64,000 nt of DNA from Streptomyces albireticuli. GTDB taxonomy: Bacteria; Actinomycetota; Actinomycetes; Streptomycetales; Streptomycetaceae. Shown here one piece after another: positions 24,981 to 33,200 of this stretch (position 1 is its first letter; each line of letters begins with the position of its first letter). A model generated the notes under the pieces. That model saw nothing but the letters and a program-made list of their open reading frames with translations, searched no databases and was not told the origin of the DNA. The translations under genes were made by a program, and so were the position numbers. The stretch is taken from assembly GCF_002192455.1 (NCBI RefSeq), contig NZ_CP021744.1, forward strand, positions 7,650,501-7,714,500, written 5' to 3'.

Positions 24981-25066
24981 CGCCGGGCCGGCGTGTGACG
25001 CTTCGCCGGAGGCCGCCGGCCGGTCCGCGCGCGAGCCGCCCGGCCGGGTGTCACCGCCGTGCCCGC

Positions 25067-26242
25067 TCAGCCGGGCCGGCACGCGACGATCACCTCGACG
25101 GCTCGCTCCACCTCCGCGTCCGTGTGGTCCGCGCGGGCCGTCAGCCGCAGACGGGAGAAACGGTCCGGTACCGACGGCGGCCGGAAACAGCTCACCTCCA
25201 CGCCCGCCGCCCGGCAGGCCTCCTGCCAGGCGACGGCCGCCCGCGCCGATTCCGCCCGTACGGAGACCACCGCCGCCTCCGCCGGGCTCACCGGGAGCCC
25301 GGCGGCCGCCAGCCCGTCGCGCATGCGGGCCGCCACCTCCCGCACCCGGGCCGCTCGGCCGGGCTCCCGCCCGAGCAGCCGCAGCGCGGCCAGCGCCCCG
25401 CCCGCGCAGGCGGGTGCCAAACCGGTGTCGAACAGGAAGCTCCGCGCGTCGTTGAGCACGTGCTCCACGACGCGGCGCGGCCCGAGCACCGCGCCGCCCT
25501 GCCCGCCCAGCGCCTTCGACAAGGTCGTCGTCATCACGACGTCCGGCGCCCCGGCCAGCCCGGCGGCGGCGAGCGCGCCCTGGCCGCGGTCGCCGAGCAC
25601 GCCCAGCGCGTGCGCCTCGTCCACCAGCAGGGCCGCGCCGTGCCGTCGGCAGACGTCGTGCAGGCCGGCGAGGTCCGCGAGGTCGCCGTCGACGGAGAAC
25701 ACCGACTCGGTGACCACCACCGCCCGTCGCTGCCGCCGCTCCGACAGCGCCTTCGCCACGGCCGGGAGGTCGCCGTGCGCGAACTCGGCCATGTCGGCCC
25801 CCGCCATCCGGCCGCCGTCGATGAGGGAGGCATGGGCGTGGCCGTCCATCACCATCAGGCTCCCCGGCCGGCACAGCGACGTCAGCGCACCGAGGTTGGC
25901 CAGGTATCCGGAGGAGAACACCAGCGCCGCCTCCGTCCCGGCGAACGCGGCCAGTTCCCGCTCCAGTTCCTCGTGCAGCCGTGTGGTCCCGGTGACGAGC
26001 CGGGAGCCGGTGGAGCCGCCGCCCCAGACCGAGGCCGCGTCCGCGGCGGCGGCACACACCTCGGGGTGCCGGGCCAGCCCCAGGTAGTCGTTCCCGGAGA
26101 GGTTGATGCCCGCCGGGGCGGGGTCGCGCGGGCGGGCCGTACGGCGCAGCCCGGCCCGCTCCCTGCGCCGCGCGGTGTCGTCGAGCCAGGCCCACGCGGC
26201 CTCCGGCCCGTGCCGTTCGTCGCCGGGCGCCTGTTCCCGCAT
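25067..26242 (-). CDS. bioF: 8-amino-7-oxononanoate synthase
   Basis: A 391-residue alpha-oxoamine synthase. Motifs are NDYLGLARHPEV, GTTRLHEELE, DEAHALGVLG and the PLP lysine in TTLSKALGGQGG (Lys243). It condenses a pimeloyl thioester with L-alanine, the first committed ring-forming step of biotin synthesis. ATG at 26242 has GGAGGGAG at ideal spacing. It is the last gene of the leftward ACP-KAS-bioF operon, so the presumed pimeloyl carrier and its consumer are co-transcribed. Confidence 0.93.
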   Translation of the reverse strand: MREQAPGDERHGPEAAWAWLDDTARRRERAGLRRTARPRDPAPAGINLSGNDYLGLARHPEVCAAAADAASVWGGGSTGSRLVTGTTRLHEELERELAAFAGTEAALVFSSGYLANLGALTSLCRPGSLMVMDGHAHASLIDGGRMAGADMAEFAHGDLPAVAKALSERRQRRAVVVTESVFSVDGDLADLAGLHDVCRRHGAALLVDEAHALGVLGDRGQGALAAAGLAGAPDVVMTTTLSKALGGQGGAVLGPRRVVEHVLNDARSFLFDTGLAPACAGGALAALRLLGREPGRAARVREVAARMRDGLAAAGLPVSPAEAAVVSVRAESARAAVAWQEACRAAGVEVSCFRPPSVPDRFSRLRLTARADHTDAEVERAVEVIVACRPG

Positions 26243-26261
26243 GGTCGCGCTCCCTCCGTCG

Positions 26262-27464
26262 TCAGGTGATGGGCGGACCCAGCACCAGACAACCGTTGTG
26301 GCCGCCGAATCCGAAGGAGTTGGACAGCACCGGGCCCGCCGTCCAGGCGCGCGGCGCGTCCCGCACCAGGTCCAGGGAGCCGCCGAGCCCGGCGTCCTCC
26401 GTCGCCAGGCCCGCCACCGGTGGGATCAGCCCGTGCGCCATGGACAGGACCGCGGCGACGGCCTCGATCGCCCCGCTCGCGCCGAAGGCGTGTCCCGTGA
26501 CCCCCTTGGCGGAGGTGACCGGTGGTCCGTCGGGACCGAACACCGCTGTCAGCGCCCGTGCCTCCGCGAGGTCGCCGTGCCGCGTGCCCGTCCCGTGCGC
26601 GCTCACCTGCCCGACGGCGGTGGGCTCCAGCCCGGCGTCGCGCAGGGCGAGGCGCATGCACCGCGCCGCCGCGGAACCGTCCGGGAGCGGCAGGGTGATG
26701 TCGTGCGCGTCGGCCGTGCTCGCGTGACCCAGGACCTCCGCGTACACACGGGCCCCGCGCTCCGCCGCGGTCCCGTACGCCTCCAGCAGCAGCACGGCGG
26801 CGCCCTCCGCGATGACGAAGCCGTCCCGCCCGGCGTCGAACGGCCGGGTGCGGCCGGCCGACGACAGCGCGCGCATGTTGCGGAAGGCGGCCACGACCGT
26901 GTCGCTCAGGGCGGCTTCGGTGCCACCGGTGAGCACGCTGTCGCACACGCCGCCGGCGATCAGCCGCGCCGCCGAGCCGATGGCGTCGGTGCCTGCCGCG
27001 CACGCCGTGGTGACGGTCCGGCACGGCCCGCGCCGGGCCAGGCGCTGGGACAGGGCGGCGGCCGCCGCGTTGGGCATGATCATGGGGACCGTGAACGGTG
27101 ACACCCGCTTGTCGCCCCGCTCGGACCGCACGAGCGCCTGCCGCTCCAGGGTGCCCACTCCGGCGAGCGCGGTGCCCAGGACGACACCCGCGGCGTCCGG
27201 CGCCGTACGCGGGTGCCCCGCGTCCGCGACGGCCGATTCCGCCGCGGCCACGGCGAATTGCGTGAAGCGGTCGGTGTGCCGCGCCTCGGCCTGGCCCAGC
27301 CACGGCGAGGGATCCCAGTCGGCCACCGCCCGGTGTCCTTCCGGCGGCGGGCCGAGCAGCGCCCGCCACAGGGCGTCGGTGCCCGTGCCCGGGGACAGCA
27401 CGACTCCCAGGCCGGTCACCACGACCCGGCGCCGTCCCGCCGTCCGCCGCCGATCGGTCCTCAC
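26262..27464 (-). CDS. Beta-ketoacyl-ACP synthase II (FabF-like)
   Basis: A 400-residue KAS II with an intact Cys-His-His triad: Cys155 in TTACAAGTD, His290 in SAHGTGT and His325 in GVTGHAFGASG. It elongates acyl-ACP with malonyl-ACP. A GTG at 27464 overlaps the ACP gene stop (GTGA), so carrier and synthase are translationally coupled. bioF follows 19 bases downstream. The pairing suggests a dedicated elongation system that supplies pimeloyl-ACP; no malonyltransferase or ketoreductase is present here, so those would come from primary metabolism. Confidence 0.92.
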   Translation of the reverse strand: MRTDRRRTAGRRRVVVTGLGVVLSPGTGTDALWRALLGPPPEGHRAVADWDPSPWLGQAEARHTDRFTQFAVAAAESAVADAGHPRTAPDAAGVVLGTALAGVGTLERQALVRSERGDKRVSPFTVPMIMPNAAAAALSQRLARRGPCRTVTTACAAGTDAIGSAARLIAGGVCDSVLTGGTEAALSDTVVAAFRNMRALSSAGRTRPFDAGRDGFVIAEGAAVLLLEAYGTAAERGARVYAEVLGHASTADAHDITLPLPDGSAAARCMRLALRDAGLEPTAVGQVSAHGTGTRHGDLAEARALTAVFGPDGPPVTSAKGVTGHAFGASGAIEAVAAVLSMAHGLIPPVAGLATEDAGLGGSLDLVRDAPRAWTAGPVLSNSFGFGGHNGCLVLGPPIT

Positions 27465-27697
27465 GAGAGCCTGCGCACCAGGTCGCAGGCGTCGCCCACG
27501 GTGCGTACCGCTTCCACGTCCGGCTCGGGCACGTCGATGCCGAACGCTTCCTCCAGGGCCATGACGACCTCGACGAGCGTCAGGCTGGTCGCCCCCAGAT
27601 CCTCGGTGAAGACGGCTTCCCGGACCACTTTCCCGGCCGGTACCTGGAGCACGTCCACCACGCAGGCGGCGACCGCCTCGAACACCTCGTCGGCCAT
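27461..27697 (-). CDS. Acyl carrier protein
   Basis: A 78-residue ACP with the four-helix pattern and the phosphopantetheine site LGATSLTLVEVV. The serine (Ser38) is present, but the residue before it is threonine instead of the near-invariant aspartate of the DSL motif. It is the first gene of the ACP-KAS-bioF operon. It is probably loaded by the nearby Sfp-type PPTase and may carry the growing pimeloyl chain. Confidence 0.9.
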   Translation of the reverse strand: MADEVFEAVAACVVDVLQVPAGKVVREAVFTEDLGATSLTLVEVVMALEEAFGIDVPEPDVEAVRTVGDACDLVRRLS

Positions 27698-27815
27698 CCC
27701 GACCCCCGGCCCGCTCCGCCGATCCGCACCAGCCGTACGGAAGTCGAGTCTATCGGCGGAGCGGCCGCGTGCCAGGGGTCGGGATCACGCCGATCCGGGG
27801 CCGTCGCGGCAGGTG

Positions 27816-28211
27816 TCAGAAGCGGACCTCCTCGCAGGCGCGGCCGCGCGACTCCAGGTGTCCGTTGACGTGCTCCCAGCCTTCGGCGCAGAGCACCGCG
27901 CGGTTGGGGAGGTCGCGGTGGACGGGCACGGAGAACTTCTGGTGGTAGCCCCAGAACTGCGTCGCGCTGTTGCGGTCGATGCCGCCGCCCCAGATGTGGA
28001 AGTGCCCGGTGAAGTCGCCGTTCCAGGTGGTCGACGCGGACACCGTCTCGACGCGCAGCCCGCTGCCCTCGACGGAGATGCACGTGCGGTGGTTGCACCC
28101 GTTCGCACCGGCGGACGCCGTCGGCGTCGCGCCGACGGTGACCACCCCGACGCAGACCGCGCTCACGGCCGTACGCAGCAGCCAACGCACCTTCGCACCC
28201 ACAGAGTTCAT
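27816..28211 (-). CDS. Small secreted protein of unknown function
   Basis: A 131-residue protein. Residues 1-34 look like a Sec signal peptide (basic start, hydrophobic core, cleavage near ATPTASAGA). The mature part has four cysteines (GCNHRTC, LCAEG, ACEEV), suggesting two disulfides, and repeated aromatic/His motifs (FTGHFHIWGGG). ATG at 28211 is preceded by GAGAGGGAG. I do not recognise the family. Confidence 0.7.
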   Translation of the reverse strand: MNSVGAKVRWLLRTAVSAVCVGVVTVGATPTASAGANGCNHRTCISVEGSGLRVETVSASTTWNGDFTGHFHIWGGGIDRNSATQFWGYHQKFSVPVHRDLPNRAVLCAEGWEHVNGHLESRGRACEEVRF

Positions 28212-28362
28212 GCCGCTCCCTCTCGAATTGGATCACTCTCGCCGGGTGATCTTGGCAGCGGTGGCCGGTGCGCAGGGCGTACGGCCGGGGTCGGTCACCC
28301 CTACGGGCGACCGGTCCGGCCGCCGGGTGACGTGGAGCCGTGGCCGCGCGCCGGGTTCGTCC

Positions 28363-28842
28363 TCATTCCGGCTTCGGCCGGGACCGCAGGAGTCGCATCT
28401 GGGCGTGGCTGAGGTCGTGCGCCTGACGCATGTGGCGGGTGATGACTTCGAGTTCGTCCTCGGTGTGGCTGTCGAGGAGGGCCTGCCAGCCCTGGCCGAG
28501 GTCGTCCCACACGGCGGTGACCCGGGCGATGCGCTCGGGCACCGGGGTGACGAGCACCCGGCGGCGGTCGCGCCGGTCGGGCGTGCGGGTGACGTAGCCC
28601 CCTCGTTCGAGCCGGTCGACGAGCCGGGTGGCCGAGCCCGTGGTCAGGCCCGTCATGTCGGCGAGCTGCCGGACGGTGAGCGGCTCGGCTCCGGCCGTCA
28701 GCAGGCTCAGGGCCTGTACGTCCGTCGGGTGCAGTCCGAGGTGATCGGCGACGGCCTGGTTGAACAGTACGTACGCCGCCAGGTGGCGGCGGGACTCCTT
28801 CGCCAGCTCCTCGTGGAGCCGGGCCCGGCGCGGGTCTGTCAC
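28363..28842 (-). CDS. MarR family transcriptional regulator
   Basis: About 159 residues with the MarR winged helix: LTVRQLADMTGLTTGSATRL as recognition helix region and RDRRRVLVTPVPE as wing. GTG at 28842 is preferred over one at 28851 because the GGGAG upstream is better spaced. It is divergent from an NmrA-like reductase gene, and the gap contains a perfect inverted repeat, so it probably represses both. Confidence 0.88.
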   Translation of the reverse strand: MTDPRRARLHEELAKESRRHLAAYVLFNQAVADHLGLHPTDVQALSLLTAGAEPLTVRQLADMTGLTTGSATRLVDRLERGGYVTRTPDRRDRRRVLVTPVPERIARVTAVWDDLGQGWQALLDSHTEDELEVITRHMRQAHDLSHAQMRLLRSRPKPE

Positions 28843-28860
28843 GTGGATCACACTCCCAAT

Positions 28861-28916
28861 CGCTGCGCGGCGCAGCGAAATCTCCTAGTCTTCTGTGTGA
28901 CGCATTAACTGCGTCA
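28861..28916. promoter_or_regulatory. Operator region with two inverted repeats (MarR target)
   Basis: TGACGCA-N5-TGCGTCA at 28898-28916 is a perfect 7-bp inverted repeat. A second perfect repeat, CGCTGCG-CGG-CGCAGCG, lies at 28861-28877. Both sit between the divergent MarR and NmrA-like genes; the first is a standard-size MarR operator and lies close to the likely NmrA-gene promoter. Confidence 0.65.
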
Positions 28917-28944
28917 CGCAGTCATTCTATCCCTTGGGAGAACC

Positions 28945-29832
28945 ATGCTCACCGTCACCGTCGCCGTCACCGGGGCCACCGGAGCCCAGGGCGGGGCCAC
29001 CGCCCGCGCCCTGCTCGCCGCCGGCCACCGGGTGCGCGCCCTCACGCGCCGTCCAAAATCCCCCGCCGCCGACGCCCTGCGCCGCCTCGGGGCCGACGTG
29101 CGCCACGCCGACCTCGACGACGCCCCCTCGCTCCGTGCCGCCCTCACCGGCGCGGACTCGCTCTTCGCCGTCACCACCCCGTTCGGCACCGACACCGCCA
29201 CCGAGACCCGGCAGGGCAGGACCCTCGTCGACGCCGCGGCGGCCGCCCGCCTCGGGCACGTCGTGTTCACCTCCGCCGCCCACGCCGACCGCGGCACCGG
29301 TATCCCGCACTACGAGAGCAAGCACCTGATCGAGCGGCACCTGCGCGAGGCCGGCGTGCCCTGGACGGTGATCGCTCCGGCGGCCTTCATGGACAACTAC
29401 GCGGGCGGCTGGACCCTCGACGGGCTGCGCGACGGCACCTTCGCCTGGCCCATGCCCGCCCACCTGCCGCTCACCCTCATACCCGCCGCCGACATCGGCG
29501 CCTTCGCCGCCCTGGTCCTCCTGCGCCGCGACGAGTTCACCGGCCGGCGCATCGACATCGCCTCCGACACACTCACCCCTGGCCGGATCGCGGAGACCCT
29601 CACGGCGGCCCTCGGCCGTCCGGTCGCCCACCAGGAGGTGCCTCTGGAGCAGGTGCAGAACTGGTCCACCGACCTGGCGGCCATGTTCGCGTACTTCACC
29701 ACCCACGGCCTCGACGTCGACGTCGCCGGACTGCGCCGCGACTACCCCGAGGTCGGCTGGCACACCTTCGCCGACTGGGCCGCCGGCCAGGACTGGGACG
29801 CGCTGTCGGCCACCGCGCCGGCCCATCGGTGA
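28945..29832 (+). CDS. NmrA-like NAD(P)-binding oxidoreductase
   Basis: A 295-residue atypical SDR. The N-terminal Rossmann motif is VTGATGAQGG, with ALTRR as cofactor-binding strand end, HYESKHLIE in place of a YxxxK active site, and a long substrate domain with FMDNYAGGW. Similar proteins act as quinone/NADPH sensors or reductases. ATG at 28945 follows GGGAG. Divergent from the MarR regulator, a common arrangement for redox- or xenobiotic-responsive pairs. Confidence 0.88.
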   Translation: MLTVTVAVTGATGAQGGATARALLAAGHRVRALTRRPKSPAADALRRLGADVRHADLDDAPSLRAALTGADSLFAVTTPFGTDTATETRQGRTLVDAAAAARLGHVVFTSAAHADRGTGIPHYESKHLIERHLREAGVPWTVIAPAAFMDNYAGGWTLDGLRDGTFAWPMPAHLPLTLIPAADIGAFAALVLLRRDEFTGRRIDIASDTLTPGRIAETLTAALGRPVAHQEVPLEQVQNWSTDLAAMFAYFTTHGLDVDVAGLRRDYPEVGWHTFADWAAGQDWDALSATAPAHR

Positions 29833-29856
29833 CCCGCCGCCCTCGGCCGGCCCCCT

Positions 29857-29913
29857 GGCCGCCCCGGGCGTCGGCGTGCTCGATCACGACGCCGCCGCCG
29901 GGGCGCGGCGGCC
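29857..29913. terminator. Probable bidirectional terminator hairpin
   Basis: A long GC-rich imperfect inverted repeat (29857-29877 with 29889-29913, about 11-bp apical loop) lies between the convergent NmrA-like and dienelactone hydrolase genes. Confidence 0.45.
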
Positions 29914-29914
29914 G

Positions 29915-30751
29915 TCAGCCCGCCGGGCGTGCGGAGCGGATCAAGCGGTCCGTCAGGAAGGCGAGGATCTCGTCCCTGGCCTTCCGCGTGGGGTGCCCCT
30001 CCTCGTCGACGAAGTGGGCGGTGACGACGCTGTGCGGGGACGCCACCACGTCACGGAAGAACGGCGGCGGCGCGGGGTTGGCGGAACTCCCCGGGAGGAC
30101 ACGGCCGTCGAAGGCGTCGCCGAGGAGCGCCCGGTAGGCGGCGAAGCGCCGGCCGGTGCACCAGCGGTCGTCGTCGAAGCGGTAGGCGAGGACCTTCAGC
30201 CCGTCGCGCGTGACGCGGTCCCGGACCGCGCGCGCGTCCTCGTCGCCGAGCTCGATCGCGGTGTCGTCGTCCAGCGGCAGCGACGGATGGTTGACCACCG
30301 GGGCGATGACGGCGGGTTCGACCGCCATGGTCAGCGCGAAGTTGCCGGTGAAGCACAGCCCGATCGCGCCGACTCCCGGACCGCCGCATGCGGCGTGCGC
30401 CCGGCGCGCGAGCCCGCGCAGCCAGGCGGTGACGGGGCTGGTGCCACCCCCGGCGAACGCGCGGAACTCCGCGCTGACGCACGCGCGGCGGACGACCTCC
30501 TTCCCGCCCTCGGCCGTGGGCCAGGCGCCGTCGGACCCGAACAGCGAGGGGACGTGGACGGTGAAGCCCGCGTCCCGCACCCACCGCGCCAGGCGGAGGA
30601 CGTCAGGACTGATGCCGGGCATCTCCGGCATCAGTACGACGGCCGGCCCGGAACCCGCGACGTACACCGTCTTCGCCACCCCGTCCACCTCCACGAGCCG
30701 GCGGGAGAAATCCGTGATCGCGTCGTCGGAACACCTGCTGTCAGCACTCAT
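29915..30751 (-). CDS. Dienelactone hydrolase family protein
   Basis: A 278-residue alpha/beta hydrolase with the DLH-type nucleophile elbow GLCFTGNF (cysteine nucleophile) and the catalytic-His region EEGHPTRKARDE near the C terminus. ATG at 30751 is chosen because it begins the conserved fold and faces the divergent GlxA-type regulator. The substrate is unknown; the pairing suggests inducible breakdown of a lactone or ester. Confidence 0.82.
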   Translation of the reverse strand: MSADSRCSDDAITDFSRRLVEVDGVAKTVYVAGSGPAVVLMPEMPGISPDVLRLARWVRDAGFTVHVPSLFGSDGAWPTAEGGKEVVRRACVSAEFRAFAGGGTSPVTAWLRGLARRAHAACGGPGVGAIGLCFTGNFALTMAVEPAVIAPVVNHPSLPLDDDTAIELGDEDARAVRDRVTRDGLKVLAYRFDDDRWCTGRRFAAYRALLGDAFDGRVLPGSSANPAPPPFFRDVVASPHSVVTAHFVDEEGHPTRKARDEILAFLTDRLIRSARPAG

Positions 30752-30850
30752 GGGTGACAGCGTGAACCGGTGTGCCGCACAAGGGGACGGGCCGGATCGC
30801 CACGTGCAAGGGTAATCTCGCCATGGGGAGTTGACGGTGAGGAGGCGAGC

Positions 30851-31822
30851 GTGAGCGCGCTGCGGGTCGGTGTCCTGGCCTATCCGGGCTGCTTCGCGTC
30901 CGAGGTGTACGGGATACCCGACCTCCTGACGATGGCCACGCACGTCGCCGGCCCGGAGCACGCCGGATACGAGGTGTCGGTCGTCTCGCCCCGCCTCCGC
31001 GTCACCGCCTCCGGCGGCGCGGCGATCGCCGTCGCCCCGCTGCGCGAGGTCGACGTCCTCGTCGTGCCGGGGTTCGAGCTCCTGCCGGGACTCGACATGG
31101 ACGAGAAACTCGCGCACCTCGCCCCGGAGATCGCGGCGATCCGCGCGCACGCCGCCGCGGGCACGGCGGTCGTCTCCCTCTGCGTCGGCGCGTTCCTGCT
31201 CGCCGGAGCGGGGCTCCTCGACCGCCGCCGGGCCACGACGTCATGGCTCTTCGCGGACGAACTGGCCCGGCGCTGCCCCGAGGCGGACGTCCGGCCCGAG
31301 TGCCTGGTCGTCACCGACCGGGGGGTGACGACGACGGCGGCCTTCAGCGCCATGTACGACTTCGCGCTGGAACTGATCCGCCGGCACAGCGGGGCCGGCG
31401 TGGCGAGGACGACCGCGCGGGTGGCGCTCGTCGACGACGCGCGCTCGTCCCAGGCTCCGTACGTCGACGCGCGGCTTCTCCCGCAACCGGGGAACGAGTT
31501 CTCCCGCAGGGTCATGCGGCGCCTCGACCAGAACCTCGCCGCCCGGTACGACCTCGCCGCGCTGTCGGACACCTTCAACGTCAGCACACGGACGCTGCTG
31601 CGCCGCTTCGCGGACGAGACGGGCCGCAGTCCGCTCGAATACCTCCAGTCCTCGCGCGTGCGGCGCGCCCGTCACCTCCTGGAGACCACGGACCGGACCG
31701 TCGCCAGCATCTCCACGGCGGTCGGGTACCGGGACTCCGGGACCTTCGCCGCCCTCTTCGCCAAGCACACCGGACGGCGGCCGAGGGACTACCGCGCGAG
31801 CTTCCGGCGCGGCGCCGGCTGA
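30851..31822 (+). CDS. GlxA-type transcriptional regulator (DJ-1/PfpI domain plus AraC HTH)
   Basis: A 323-residue protein. Residues 1-180 form a PfpI-like domain with the elbow SLCVGAF; residues ~220-320 are an AraC HTH pair (LAALSDTFNVSTRTLLRRF; VASISTAVGYRDSGTFAALF). GTG at 30851 follows GGAGGCGAG. The 99-bp gap to the divergent hydrolase gene is its likely target. Confidence 0.9.
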   Translation: MSALRVGVLAYPGCFASEVYGIPDLLTMATHVAGPEHAGYEVSVVSPRLRVTASGGAAIAVAPLREVDVLVVPGFELLPGLDMDEKLAHLAPEIAAIRAHAAAGTAVVSLCVGAFLLAGAGLLDRRRATTSWLFADELARRCPEADVRPECLVVTDRGVTTTAAFSAMYDFALELIRRHSGAGVARTTARVALVDDARSSQAPYVDARLLPQPGNEFSRRVMRRLDQNLAARYDLAALSDTFNVSTRTLLRRFADETGRSPLEYLQSSRVRRARHLLETTDRTVASISTAVGYRDSGTFAALFAKHTGRRPRDYRASFRRGAG

Positions 31823-31978
31823 CGGAGCCGGGGCGAGGGCCCGGGTGCCGCCGGTCGGCCGCGCCGTCTCGCACCGGCGTCCGGGCCGTCCCTCCCGCAG
31901 GTGAAATGCCCGTGACGGCCGTTCGGTCCCGGTGGTCCGTGGTGACACATAGCCCTTGTGCGGACGAAGAGGCGTGAC

Positions 31979-32920
31979 ATGAGGGTGGCTCGTCTGATCC
32001 GGCTGGCGGCGGCCGGGCTGCTGAGCGTGGCGGCGGCCTTCGTCCCGGCACCCGCCGGAGCGCGGGCGCCGGGGCCACCTCCGACCGGCCCGGTGCAGAA
32101 CAACTGGGCCTCCGCCATGCTGTACTCGGTGGCCCACCCACAGGCGTACCCGAGAGGCGTCAACGAGCCCGGCTGCCGGCCGGACCCGGCGCACCCTCGG
32201 CCGGTGGTCCTGGTGAACGGCACCCTGGAGAACGTCTACGCGACCTGGTCACGGCTCGCACCGCAACTGCGGAGCGACGGCTTCTGCGTCTTCGGCTTCC
32301 ACTACGGCGGCCAGGAGGGAAGCCCGTTCCAGCAGCTCGGGCCCATGCGCGCATCGGGCCGGCAGCTCGCCGCCTTCGTGGACCGGGTGCGCGCGGCGAC
32401 CGGGGCGGCGCGCGTGGACCTCGTCGGTCACTCCCAGGGCGGCCTGCTGCCGTTGTACTACATCAACCGCCTGGACGGCCGCACCAAGGTCGGGCGCATG
32501 GTCGGCATCGAGCCGGTCAGCCGCGGTGTGCGCCTGCACGGAGTGCTCACCGTCATGGCCCGTACGCCCGGACTCTCCCAGGTCGAAGGCCTGGTCTGCG
32601 CGGCGTGCGCGGACTTCACGGCCGGATCGCCCTTCATGCGGGAGGCCGCCGAGGGCGGCCACACCCGGCCCGGCGTCGAGTACACCACGATCATCTCCCG
32701 CGCCGACGGCCTGGTCACCGTGGCCGAGGCCCAGCTTCCACCGGCCCGTAACGTCACCAACATCGTGACCCAGGACGTGTGCCCCACCGACCTCGTGGAC
32801 CACGCGAACGCCGTCTACGACGACATCACCCTGCGCCTGGTCCGCGACGCCCTCGACCCGGCCGGCTCCCGGCCACCCCGCTGCCACGTCACACTGCCCC
32901 TGCTGCCTCCCCAGCCGTGA
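31979..32920 (+). CDS. Secreted alpha/beta hydrolase (lipase class 2-like)
   Basis: A 313-residue protein with a signal peptide (RLIRLAAAGLLSVAAAF, cleavage near AGARA). The nucleophile elbow is VGHSQGG, oxyanion region VLVNGTLE, and the C-terminal VDHANAVYDD region supplies the catalytic His. Cysteines (FCVF, VCAACAD, VCPTD, RCHV) suggest disulfides as in secreted Streptomyces lipases and esterases. ATG at 31979 has GAAGAGG upstream. Confidence 0.87.
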   Translation: MRVARLIRLAAAGLLSVAAAFVPAPAGARAPGPPPTGPVQNNWASAMLYSVAHPQAYPRGVNEPGCRPDPAHPRPVVLVNGTLENVYATWSRLAPQLRSDGFCVFGFHYGGQEGSPFQQLGPMRASGRQLAAFVDRVRAATGAARVDLVGHSQGGLLPLYYINRLDGRTKVGRMVGIEPVSRGVRLHGVLTVMARTPGLSQVEGLVCAACADFTAGSPFMREAAEGGHTRPGVEYTTIISRADGLVTVAEAQLPPARNVTNIVTQDVCPTDLVDHANAVYDDITLRLVRDALDPAGSRPPRCHVTLPLLPPQP

Positions 32921-33200
32921 GGGCGAGGACCTCCGCGACCAGGAGCACCGGCCCCACCTGACCCCGCGTCGGTAAGAATCCGGTAAGAAGCGGCTCCCCT
33001 CGTCACCCGGCCGACGGGTCTTCTCAACAGGCCGGACGTGAACCAGGATGTCCTGCTACGGGAAGCGCGCGAAGGAGCCGGTCAACGGCACCGGCGGTCT
33101 CGCCGGACGGACCCGTATGGCGTCGCGCGCCGGAGACCGCCCGGCACCGGTGCGCGCCCGCCCGTACCACCCGGCGAGAGACACCTGTCAGGAGAACGGC

